A stretch of DNA of 64,000 bases from Pseudomonas siliginis (lineage in GTDB: Bacteria; Pseudomonadota; Gammaproteobacteria; Pseudomonadales; Pseudomonadaceae): positions 558,001-622,000 of the forward strand of contig NZ_JAHSTW010000001.1 in the NCBI RefSeq assembly GCF_019145195.1, given 5' to 3'. The notes under the pieces are model-generated. The model was not told the origin of the DNA. It ran no database searches and was given only the letters and a program-made list of their open reading frames with translations. A program made the position numbers and the translations under genes. This document shows positions 53,082 through 60,818 of this stretch, piece by piece (positions within the stretch are counted from its first letter, which is position 1; every line of letters begins with the position of its first letter).

Positions 53082-53379
53082 TATTGTCATCCTCATCGTC
53101 GCTGCTGCTGACTACGTCGCCGAGGCACACCAGACGATGCTCGCCCGTGGTCTTGGTGTCGCTGGCGTAACCGGTGATCAGCCAGCTCTGCAGCGTCTCA
53201 TCGAACGTCGCCGCCGCGACCTGCGCTGGGGTGAATTCCCAGTGTTTGGCTTCACGGCCATCGATGCATTCGATGTGCAGGTTATCGTCCTCGTCGAGGG
53301 CGAATTCGAAGGCGTGCAGGCCATCGATTTCGACCATACCGCAGTGTTCGAGGGCGTTGAGAAGGGCTTGGGCAGTCAT
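53068..53379 (-). CDS. DUF5629-like small protein
   Basis: The 103-residue acidic cytoplasmic protein runs MTAQALLNALEHCGMVEIDG, then HAFEFALDEDDNLHIECIDG and WEFTPAQVAAATFDETLQSW, ending in an Asp/Glu tail. The pattern agrees with the small Pseudomonas DUF5629 family as I recall it. The start at 53379 is where similarity and composition begin; a much longer in-frame extension runs through palindromic repeats and is rejected. It overlaps the lactonase start by 14 bases. Confidence 0.75.
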   Translation of the reverse strand: MTAQALLNALEHCGMVEIDGLHAFEFALDEDDNLHIECIDGREAKHWEFTPAQVAAATFDETLQSWLITGYASDTKTTGEHRLVCLGDVVSSSDDEDDNNENA

Positions 53380-53450
53380 GGCAAACAGTCTTTCTAGGGG
53401 GAAAGGGCCAATGATAGCCCAATGTGATCCAGAGGCCCCTGCTGGAACCT

Positions 53451-53640
53451 CTGTGGGAGCGAGCTTGCTCGCGAAGACGGTGTGCCAGCTGATCGTTCCC
53501 ACGCTCTGCGTGGGAATGCCTATAGGGACGCTCCGCGTTCCAATGGGACGCAGAGCGTCCCGGGCTGCATTCCCACGCGGAGCGTGGGAACGATCAACTG
53601 GCTGATATTCCGCGTTCGCGAGCAGGCTCGCTCCCACAGG
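53451..53640. repeat. REP pair enclosing a GATCGTTCCCACGC element
   Basis: REP sequences at 53451-53480 and 53611-53640 are in inverted orientation around the palindromic element at 53491-53595. One element appears to have inserted into another. Confidence 0.8.
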
Positions 53641-53656
53641 GGACATCGGCTTGGCG

Positions 53657-55237
53657 TTAGATCGCCTCACGCGATGGCTTGCCATCCACCAAACGCTGAA
53701 TCCGCAGTGGGTTGGCGTTTTTCAGTGGTTCGGGCAGCAAGCTGTCCGGGTAGTTCTGGAAGCACACCGGGCGCAAGAAGCGATCGATCGCCAGCGTGCC
53801 GACCGACGTGCCGCGCGCATCGGACGTCGCCGGGTATGGCCCGCCATGCACCATCGAATCGCACACTTCGACACCGGTCGGATAACCATTGAGCAGGATG
53901 CGCCCGACTTTCTGTTCCAGCAGCGGCGTCAGCTCGGCGAATTGCTCGAAGTCCGACGGCTCACCAATGATCGTCGCGGTCAATTGACCGTGCAGGCCGT
54001 GCAGCGCCGCGCTCAGTTGTGCCTGATCGGCCACTTCGACGATCACCGTGGTCGGGCCGAACACTTCTTCCTGCAGCACTTCGTCACCGTTGATCAACAG
54101 GCTGACATCGGCCTTGAACAACTGCGGCTGCGCCTGATTGCCCTGCTGCGGATTACCGGCCAGATGCTCAATGCCGCTGTGCGCCAGGAGTTTTTCCAGG
54201 CCTTTGCCATAGCTGCCGAGGGTGCCGGCGTTGAGCATGGTTTGCGCCGGTTGATCACAGATTGCAGCGGCGACTTGTTGGACAAACGCGCTGAACTGCG
54301 GAGAGCGAATACCGATGACCAGACCTGGATTGGTGCAGAACTGACCGCAACCCTGAACCACCGAAGCGGTGAGGTCACGCGCAACGGTTTCCGAACGCGT
54401 GGCCAGTGCCTGCGGCAGCACGATCACCGGGTTGATGCTCGACATCTCGGCAAACACCGGGATCGGTTGCGGACGTGCGGCTGCCATGTCGCACAGGGCG
54501 CGACCGCCTTTCAGCGAGCCGGTGAAACCAACGGCCTGAATCGCCGGATGCTTGACCAGCCATTCACCGACGCCGCCACCGTAGATCATGTTGAACACGC
54601 CGGCGGGCATGCTGGTTTTTTCAGCCGCGCGAATGATCGCGTCGGCGACCAGTTCAGCGGTGGCCATGTGGCCGCTGTGGGCCTTGAACACCACCGGGCA
54701 ACCGGCGGCCAGTGCTGCTGCGGTATCGCCACCGGCAGTGGAGAACGCCAGCGGGAAGTTGCTGGCACCAAACACGGCGACCGGGCCGAGGCCGATGCGG
54801 TACTGACGCAGATCCGGACGTGGCAGCGGCTGGCGATCCGGCAATGCCTGATCGATCCGCGCGCCGTAGAAATCACCGCGACGCAGGACTTTGGCGAACA
54901 GACGCATCTGCCCGCTGGTGCGACCGCGCTCGCCCTGAATGCGTCCGGCCGGCAGCGCGGTTTCGCGGCAGACCACAGCAACGAAATCGTCGCCAAGCGC
55001 ATCCAGCTCATCCGCGACTGCGTCGAGGAACTGCGCGCGACGTTCGGCGCTGAGGCTGCGATAGGTCGGGTAAGCCGCAGCGGCGGCCTTGGCGGCGGCG
55101 TCGACTTCTTCGGCCGTGGCCTGAATGAAATCATGCGGCAGGGCATCGCCCGTGCTGGCGTCGACCGAGTGCAGTTTGACGCTGCCGGCGGCGCTGCGCT
55201 GACCGCCGATGTAGTTGTGACCGAGAATCTGAGTCAT
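53657..55237 (-). CDS. 2,5-dioxovalerate (alpha-ketoglutaric semialdehyde) dehydrogenase
   Basis: The 526-residue aldehyde dehydrogenase has the subgroup pattern FGASNFPLAFSTAGGDTAAA with ALAAGCPVVFKAHSGH, VGFTGSLKGG, the general-base Glu in FAEMSSINPV and the catalytic Cys near residue 300 in GQFCTNPGL. It oxidises 2,5-dioxopentanoate to 2-oxoglutarate, the last step of non-phosphorylative pentose or aldarate breakdown. It is the second gene of an araD1-dehydrogenase pair, 9 bases after araD1. Preference for NADP is suggested by the group but not provable here. Confidence 0.9.
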   Translation of the reverse strand: MTQILGHNYIGGQRSAAGSVKLHSVDASTGDALPHDFIQATAEEVDAAAKAAAAAYPTYRSLSAERRAQFLDAVADELDALGDDFVAVVCRETALPAGRIQGERGRTSGQMRLFAKVLRRGDFYGARIDQALPDRQPLPRPDLRQYRIGLGPVAVFGASNFPLAFSTAGGDTAAALAAGCPVVFKAHSGHMATAELVADAIIRAAEKTSMPAGVFNMIYGGGVGEWLVKHPAIQAVGFTGSLKGGRALCDMAAARPQPIPVFAEMSSINPVIVLPQALATRSETVARDLTASVVQGCGQFCTNPGLVIGIRSPQFSAFVQQVAAAICDQPAQTMLNAGTLGSYGKGLEKLLAHSGIEHLAGNPQQGNQAQPQLFKADVSLLINGDEVLQEEVFGPTTVIVEVADQAQLSAALHGLHGQLTATIIGEPSDFEQFAELTPLLEQKVGRILLNGYPTGVEVCDSMVHGGPYPATSDARGTSVGTLAIDRFLRPVCFQNYPDSLLPEPLKNANPLRIQRLVDGKPSREAI

Positions 55238-55246
55238 GGGATCTCC

Positions 55247-56239
55247 TTAAAGGGTGCCGATGCTGTCCGGTTCAAAAGCCGCTTTGACCGGTGCGATACC
55301 GTTGACCAGCGCAGCGCCAAAATCGGCCTGGCTGATCTCGAACGTGTCGCCCGGCTGGGTGCGGATGCCGTCGGCAAACGACAGGGTCGCTGTACCGAAA
55401 AAATGAATGTGCACGTCGCCCGGACGCAGGAACTGACTGTATTTGAAGTGGTGGTACTCGAGGTTCGCCAGGCTGTGGCACATGTTGGCCTCGCCACTGA
55501 GGAACTCGTTCTGCCAGAGCACTTCGCCGTCACGCAGGATTCGGCTGGTGCCGGCAAGGTGTTGAGGCAATTCACCGGTACGAAGTTCCGGGCCATAACT
55601 GCAACTGCGCAATTTCGAGTGCGCCAGGTACAGGTAATTCTTGCGTTCCATGACGTGATCGGAGAACTCGTTGCCCACCGCGAAACCGAGGCGATACGGC
55701 TTGCCATCGTTGCCGATGACGTACAGGCCGGCCATCTCCGGCTCTTCGCCAGCGTCTTCGGCGAACGGCGGCAGCGGGAACGCCTGCCCCGGACGCACGA
55801 CAATGCTGCCGTCGCCCTTGTAGAACCACTCTGGTTGCACGCCGGCCTGCCCCGCCGCCGGTTTGCCACCCTCCACGCCCCACTTGAAAATGCGCATGGT
55901 GTCGGTCATCGCCGCTTCATCGCCGGCCTGCTGGTGCATCTTGTCGCGGGCCGAAGCACTGCCCAGATGGGTCAGGCCGGTACCGCTGACCAGCATGTGT
56001 GCCGGGTCCGGGTGATCGAGTGGCGGCAGGATGCGCAGGTCTTTGAGCAACTGCGCGTAATCGTGGCTGGCACCGAGGCCGAGGCTTTGCACTTGCTGCT
56101 CAAGGGAGCTGCCGGCCTCGATTGCAGCCAGGGCCAGATCACGGACACTGCGGGCGTCCTCGACTTCGCGGACCTGACCGTTGTCGACCACGCCGACCCG
56201 GCGCTCGCCGTTGGGTAATTCGAATTGAACCAGATGCAT
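55247..56239 (-). CDS. araD1: AraD1-type fumarylacetoacetase-fold dehydratase
   Basis: The 330-residue FAH-fold protein has GTGLTHLGSASARDKMH, FKWGVEGGKP, EPEMAGLYVI, FAVGNEFSDHVMERKNYLYL and RDGEVLWQNEFLSGEANMCH motifs of the AraD1 family (2-keto-3-deoxy-pentonate dehydratase forming 2,5-dioxopentanoate). Acidic metal ligands are expected in the E-x-E of GEEPEMAG. It lies directly upstream of the dioxovalerate dehydrogenase. The natural pentose (L-arabinose or D-xylose) cannot be settled from sequence. Confidence 0.87.
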   Translation of the reverse strand: MHLVQFELPNGERRVGVVDNGQVREVEDARSVRDLALAAIEAGSSLEQQVQSLGLGASHDYAQLLKDLRILPPLDHPDPAHMLVSGTGLTHLGSASARDKMHQQAGDEAAMTDTMRIFKWGVEGGKPAAGQAGVQPEWFYKGDGSIVVRPGQAFPLPPFAEDAGEEPEMAGLYVIGNDGKPYRLGFAVGNEFSDHVMERKNYLYLAHSKLRSCSYGPELRTGELPQHLAGTSRILRDGEVLWQNEFLSGEANMCHSLANLEYHHFKYSQFLRPGDVHIHFFGTATLSFADGIRTQPGDTFEISQADFGAALVNGIAPVKAAFEPDSIGTL

Positions 56240-56281
56240 ATGTCCTCTCCTTTATCCAAAATTCCGAAACACCGCAAAACC

Positions 56282-56372
56282 CTGTGGGAGCTGGCTTGCC
56301 AGCGATAGCAACCTGTCTGACACATCAATGTTGGATGTGCCGCCGTCATCGCTGGCAAGCCAGCTCCCACAG
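56282..56372. repeat. REP doublet
   Basis: CTGTGGGAGCTGGCTTGCCA and its inverted partner are separated by about 30 bp, between the MFS gene and araD1. Confidence 0.85.
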
Positions 56373-56395
56373 GGGTGGTAATTGATCCATAGGTG

Positions 56396-57718
56396 TCAGG
56401 TTCGGGTCGCGCCACGGGCGCTGGCGGCGAACTGGTCGACGGGCAGCACGTGCTTGCGTTCCAGCACGCGGTAGACGATGCCGGTCAGAATCAGCCCGAA
56501 CACCATCACGCCCGAGAGGAAGTACAACCCCGAAGCCAGATTGCCGGTGTATTCCTTCAACGCGCCGATCACGAACGGCCCGATGTAACCGCCGAGGTTG
56601 CCCACCGAGTTGATCAAGGCAATCCCCGCCGCCGCACTCGCGCCAGCAAAGAAGCGTCCTGGCAAAGTCCAGAACACCGCCGTGCACGAGAACAACGCAA
56701 ACGCCACCAGACACAGCGCCGCCAGTTGCGCCACCGGCAGCGACAGCCAGGCACTGAGGAACAGGCCCAGCGCACCGAGTACATAGAGCACCGCCAAGTG
56801 GCCGTAGCGATCGTTCAAACGGTCGGAGCTACGCGGAATAATCAGCAGGCCGATGATCCCGAAAATGTATGGCACCGAAGAGACGAAACCGGTCACCAGA
56901 TCGCTGCCGCCGAACTGTTTGATCAACGTCGGCAGCCACAGGCCGAGGCCATAAATGCTCAGGGTCACCGGCAGATAGAACAGCGCCAGCAGCAACACGC
57001 GTTTGTCTTTCAGCGCATGCAGCGGATTGCCGTGACGGGTCTGGCCGTATTCCTGCAGATCCTTTTTCAGTTCGCCGGTCAGCCAGTCTTTTTCCGCCTG
57101 ATCCATCCACTTCACTTGCTGCGGGCCGTCCGGCAGCCAGCGCAGGACCGGCCAGGTCAGCAGGATCGCCGGGGTGCCGATGACGATGAACAGCCACTGC
57201 CAGCCATGCAGGCCGAGGATGCCGTCCATGCCCAGCAAGCCACCGGACACGGGACCTGTGATCATCATCGCGATCGGTTGCGAGAGGATGAACAGGCCGA
57301 GGATCTTGCCGCGATGGCGCACCGGGAACCATTGGGTGATGTAGTACAGCACGCCGGGGAAGAAGCCCGCCTCGGCCGCGCCGAGCAAAAACCGCATCAC
57401 ATAGAAGCTGTGCGGCCCTTGCACGAAGGCCATGCCGATCGTGATCGCGCCCCAGGTGATCATGATCCGCGCGAACCAGCGCCGCGCGCCGAAGCGTTCG
57501 AGCATCAGGTTGCTGGGAATCTCTAGAAGAAAGTAGCCGATGAAAAACAGCCCGGCACCGAGGCCATAGGCGGCGTCGCCGATGCCGATGTCGGCGCCCA
57601 TGTGCAGCTTGGCAAAGCCGACGGCGGAGCGATCCACATAGGCGATCAGGTACAGCAGGATCAGGAAGGGAATCAGTTTCAGTGTGATGCGCCGGACAAG
57701 CCGCAATTCCTGGCTCAT
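56396..57718 (-). CDS. MFS transporter, anion:cation symporter type
   Basis: The 440-residue protein has 12 predicted helices and the ACS-family markers: RRITLKLIPFLILLYLIAYV, DRSAVGFAKLHM, a middle LPDGPQQVKWM loop and GALKEYTGNLASGLYFLSG near the end. Members import sugar acids such as pentonates, tartrate or hexuronates. It is oriented away from the dehydratase gene across a region with two regulator sites, so it is likely part of the same regulon and imports the aldonate substrate. Confidence 0.9.
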   Translation of the reverse strand: MSQELRLVRRITLKLIPFLILLYLIAYVDRSAVGFAKLHMGADIGIGDAAYGLGAGLFFIGYFLLEIPSNLMLERFGARRWFARIMITWGAITIGMAFVQGPHSFYVMRFLLGAAEAGFFPGVLYYITQWFPVRHRGKILGLFILSQPIAMMITGPVSGGLLGMDGILGLHGWQWLFIVIGTPAILLTWPVLRWLPDGPQQVKWMDQAEKDWLTGELKKDLQEYGQTRHGNPLHALKDKRVLLLALFYLPVTLSIYGLGLWLPTLIKQFGGSDLVTGFVSSVPYIFGIIGLLIIPRSSDRLNDRYGHLAVLYVLGALGLFLSAWLSLPVAQLAALCLVAFALFSCTAVFWTLPGRFFAGASAAAGIALINSVGNLGGYIGPFVIGALKEYTGNLASGLYFLSGVMVFGLILTGIVYRVLERKHVLPVDQFAASARGATRT

Positions 57719-57810
57719 GAGATCGGTCTCCGATTGTTGTTTTTATAGAACCTCGGGGGACGCCTCTCGCCAAAACAGCCAGGGCCATCCCTCCGTCGAA
57801 AACGACTATA

Positions 57811-57821
57811 TAGTAATACTA
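57811..57821. promoter_or_regulatory. GntR/FCD operator candidate 1
   Basis: TAGTAATACTA is a perfect 11-bp palindrome that fits the FCD-subfamily consensus TNGTNNNACNA. It lies about 90 bases before the MFS start, probably over its promoter. Confidence 0.6.
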
Positions 57822-57885
57822 ATTACCCAACAACACTTCCAAAGCGTCGATTTTGCGCTTAGATTAAGCGTCAGCCCGCAAACAA

Positions 57886-57896
57886 TAGTCTTACAA
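57886..57896. promoter_or_regulatory. GntR/FCD operator candidate 2
   Basis: TAGTCTTACAA also matches TNGTNNNACNA and sits 15 bases before the dehydratase start, where repressor binding would block transcription. Confidence 0.55.
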
Positions 57897-57910
57897 TAAG
57901 AGAATCGATC

Positions 57911-59647
57911 ATGTCTGATAAGAAACCCACCCTGCGCTCCGCCCAATGGTTTGGCACGGCCGACAAGAACGGCTTCATGTACCGCAGCTGGATGAAGAAT
58001 CAGGGCATCGCCGACCATCAGTTCCACGGCAAGCCGATCATCGGCATCTGCAACACCTGGTCGGAACTGACCCCGTGCAACGCGCACTTCCGCCAGATCG
58101 CGGAGCACGTCAAACGCGGGGTGATCGAGGCTGGTGGTTTTCCGGTGGAATTCCCGGTGTTCTCCAACGGCGAATCGAACCTGCGCCCGACGGCCATGCT
58201 CACCCGCAACCTGGCGAGCATGGACGTTGAAGAAGCGATTCGCGGCAACCCGATCGACGGCGTCGTGCTGCTCACCGGTTGCGACAAAACCACTCCAGCA
58301 CTGCTGATGGGTGCGGCCAGTTGCGACGTGCCGGCCATCGTCGTCACCGGCGGGCCGATGCTCAACGGCAAGCACAAAGGCAAGGACATCGGTTCCGGCA
58401 CCGTGGTCTGGCAGCTCAGCGAACAGGTCAAGGCCGGCACCATCACCATCGATGACTTCCTCGCGGCCGAGGGCGGCATGTCGCGTTCGGCGGGCACCTG
58501 CAACACCATGGGCACCGCGTCGACCATGGCCTGCATGGCTGAAGCGCTGGGCACTTCGCTGCCGCACAACGCCGCGATTCCGGCTGTGGATGCACGCCGT
58601 TATGTGCTGGCGCACATGTCCGGCATGCGTGCGGTGGAGATGGTTCGCGAAGATTTGAAATTGTCGAAGATCCTCACCAAGGAAGCCTTCGAAAACGCTA
58701 TTCGTGTCAACGCTGCCATCGGCGGTTCGACCAACGCCGTGATCCACTTGAAAGCCATCGCCGGGCGCATCGGCGTCGAGCTCGATCTGGACGACTGGAC
58801 CCGCATCGGTCGCGGCATGCCGACCATCGTCGACCTGCAACCGTCCGGGCGTTTCCTGATGGAAGAGTTCTACTACGCCGGTGGTTTGCCAGCGGTGCTG
58901 CGTCGCCTCGGTGAAGCCAATCTGATCCCCAACCCGAACGCACTGACGGTCAACGGCAAGTCCATCGGCGAAAATACCAAGGACGCGCCGATCTACGGCG
59001 AAGACCAAGTGATCCGCACCCTCGACAATCCGATTCGCGCTGACGGTGGCATCTGCGTGTTGCGCGGCAATCTGGCGCCGCTGGGCGCGGTGCTCAAGCC
59101 GTCCGCCGCTAGCGCTGAACTGATGCAGCATCGCGGTCGCGCGGTGGTGTTCGAGAACTTCGACATGTACAAGGCGCGGATCAACGATCCGGAGCTGGAC
59201 GTCGATAAAGATTCGATTCTGGTAATGAAGAACTGCGGGCCGAAGGGTTATCCGGGCATGGCTGAAGTCGGCAACATGGGCCTGCCGGCCAAGCTGTTGG
59301 CAGAAGGCGTGACCGACATGGTGCGCATTTCCGATGCACGCATGAGCGGGACCGCGTACGGCACGGTGGTTCTGCACGTCGCCCCGGAAGCCGCAGCCGG
59401 CGGGCCTTTGGCGGCAGTTAAGGAAGGCGACTGGATCGAGCTCGATTGCGCCAGCGGCCGTTTGCATCTGGACATTCCGGACGCGGAACTGGCCGCGCGC
59501 ATGGCCGATCTGCAAGCGCCGCAGCAGTTGTTGGTGGGCGGTTATCGTCAGCTGTACATCGACCACGTGCTGCAGGCGGATCAGGGTTGCGACTTTGACT
59601 TCCTGGTTGGTTGCCGTGGTGCCGAGGTTCCGCGCCACTCTCACTAA
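57911..59647 (+). CDS. IlvD/Edd-family pentonate dehydratase
   Basis: The 578-residue protein is of the sugar-acid dehydratase type. Fe-S cluster cysteines are at Cys56 (CNTWSELTPCN), Cys125 (LTGCDKTTPALLMGA) and Cys197 (SAGTCNTMGTAS). The catalytic Ser is in ISDARMSGTAYGTV. The leader SAQWFGTADKNGFMYRSWMK is typical of L-arabonate/D-xylonate dehydratases rather than IlvD itself. It converts a pentonate to 2-keto-3-deoxypentonate, feeding AraD1. AATAAGAG lies upstream of the ATG as a weak binding site. The 3' end carries a REP doublet. Confidence 0.92.
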   Translation: MSDKKPTLRSAQWFGTADKNGFMYRSWMKNQGIADHQFHGKPIIGICNTWSELTPCNAHFRQIAEHVKRGVIEAGGFPVEFPVFSNGESNLRPTAMLTRNLASMDVEEAIRGNPIDGVVLLTGCDKTTPALLMGAASCDVPAIVVTGGPMLNGKHKGKDIGSGTVVWQLSEQVKAGTITIDDFLAAEGGMSRSAGTCNTMGTASTMACMAEALGTSLPHNAAIPAVDARRYVLAHMSGMRAVEMVREDLKLSKILTKEAFENAIRVNAAIGGSTNAVIHLKAIAGRIGVELDLDDWTRIGRGMPTIVDLQPSGRFLMEEFYYAGGLPAVLRRLGEANLIPNPNALTVNGKSIGENTKDAPIYGEDQVIRTLDNPIRADGGICVLRGNLAPLGAVLKPSAASAELMQHRGRAVVFENFDMYKARINDPELDVDKDSILVMKNCGPKGYPGMAEVGNMGLPAKLLAEGVTDMVRISDARMSGTAYGTVVLHVAPEAAAGGPLAAVKEGDWIELDCASGRLHLDIPDAELAARMADLQAPQQLLVGGYRQLYIDHVLQADQGCDFDFLVGCRGAEVPRHSH

Positions 59648-59660
59648 CAGCGCAATTCCC

Positions 59661-59751
59661 CTGTGGGAGCGAGCCTGCTCGCGAAGAGGGAGTGTCAGTC
59701 GACATCTATTTGACTGATATGCCGCCTTCGCGAGCCGGCTCGCTCCCACAG
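59661..59751. repeat. REP doublet
   Basis: CTGTGGGAGCGAGCCTGCTC and its inverted, slightly changed partner (CGCGAGCCGGCTCGC) lie between the dehydratase and regulator genes. Confidence 0.85.
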
Positions 59752-59834
59752 TTGCTTTTGCGTATCGCCTCAAATCTGTGCCGTGCCTGCTATGATGCGC
59801 GGCATCTCCATCGCTCAGGATCGCGCCACTCCCC

Positions 59835-60554
59835 ATGGATTACCGCAAACCTTCCGACCGTAAAAGCATGCACTCGCGCATCGTCCAGGAACTGGGCATG
59901 CAGATCGTCTCCGGACGCTTTTTGCCCGACGACAAACTGCCCGCCGAAGCCCTGCTGTGCGAGGAGTACGCGGTCAGTCGCCCGGTGTTGCGCGAAGCCA
60001 CGCGGGTGCTGGTGGCCAAGGGTCTGGTGTATTCCAAACCGCGCGTCGGCACCGTGGTCAAGGCTCGCCGCGAATGGCACATGCTCGACCCGGACGTGCT
60101 GCACTGGTTGATGCAGAGCAGCCCGCAAAATGAATTCTTCAACGTGCTGACCAGCGTGCGCAGCATCATCGAGCCGGCAGCGGCCGCCCTCGCCGCTCAG
60201 CATGCAACCGATGCCGACATCGCCGCGATCAACGAAGCCTACCAACGCATGGAAGCCGCGCCGACTCCGGAAGCGCTGTTGCAGCCGGACCTGGACTTCC
60301 ACAGCCGCATCGCCGATGCCACGCACAACGACCTGCTGGCGAACCTGTGCAACATGTTGGCGGTAGCGATCGCCGAGGCGTTGAAGCATTCCAATCAACG
60401 GCCGAATCTGCATGAACTGGCGTTGCCAAGACACAAGGCGATCCTGACCGCGATCGAGAACCGCGATGCTCTGGGTGCCCGGCATGCGACGCTGGTGCAG
60501 TTGGATGATGCGCGTAGTGCGTTGAGTGTGGTGCTGGGCGCTGAGCTTTCTTAG
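59835..60554 (+). CDS. GntR-family FCD regulator of pentonate genes
   Basis: The 239-residue regulator has a GntR winged helix (LGMQIVSGRFLPDDKLPAEA to SRPVLREATRVLVAKGLVYS, about 18-72) and an FCD ligand domain (about 100-230) with metal-site residues in LDFHSRIADATHN, PRHKAIL and ARHATLV. FadR/FCD regulators usually bind a pathway acid and are released from DNA. Two TNGTNNNACNA sites upstream of the dehydratase and transporter fit. It is downstream of the dehydratase, separated by a REP doublet. Confidence 0.9.
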   Translation: MDYRKPSDRKSMHSRIVQELGMQIVSGRFLPDDKLPAEALLCEEYAVSRPVLREATRVLVAKGLVYSKPRVGTVVKARREWHMLDPDVLHWLMQSSPQNEFFNVLTSVRSIIEPAAAALAAQHATDADIAAINEAYQRMEAAPTPEALLQPDLDFHSRIADATHNDLLANLCNMLAVAIAEALKHSNQRPNLHELALPRHKAILTAIENRDALGARHATLVQLDDARSALSVVLGAELS

Positions 60555-60570
60555 GGCTTGAGACCGCTTG

Positions 60571-60746
60571 CCCTCACCCTAGCCCTCTCCCAGAGGTAGA
60601 GGGGACCGATTGGGGAATATTTGAGATTTACGCCGACTTGAACGTTCTGCTGTGAATCCATAACCGACTCGGTATCTCAGGCCGATATATCTAGCCGCAC
60701 CCCTCGGTCAGTCCCCTCTCCCTCCGGGAGAGGGCTAGGGTGAGGG
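60571..60746. repeat. 176-bp element with 21-bp perfect terminal inverted repeats
   Basis: The left arm (60571-60591) starts CCCTCACCCTAGCC and the right arm (60726-60746) is its exact complement, ending GGGTGAGGG. A second shorter inner pair, AGAGGGGAC/GTCCCCTCT, adds to the fold. It has no coding capacity. Structure fits a MITE-like or dispersed palindromic repeat of pseudomonads in the 60555-60818 gap. Confidence 0.75.
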
Positions 60747-60763
60747 GCTCTTGATCTTGATTC

Positions 60764-60799
60764 ATAAAAAAAGCCGCAACCCCTCAAGGTTGCGGCTTT
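60764..60799 (-). terminator. Intrinsic terminator of the RND exporter operon
   Basis: On the minus strand AAGCCGCAACC/GGTTGCGGCTT stems (11 bp) are followed by a run of seven T. The hairpin begins about 20 bases after the exporter stop. Confidence 0.9.
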
Positions 60800-60818
60800 G
60801 TCGTTTCAGGCCTTCAGA

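Noticed and set aside
53380..53685. N-terminal extension of the DUF5629-like gene
   Set aside because: It reads through REP and palindromic elements; the family-like sequence starts at 53379.
53651..56218. An 855-codon plus-strand open frame
   Set aside because: Antisense to the dioxovalerate dehydrogenase and araD1, both of which have complete catalytic motifs on the minus strand.
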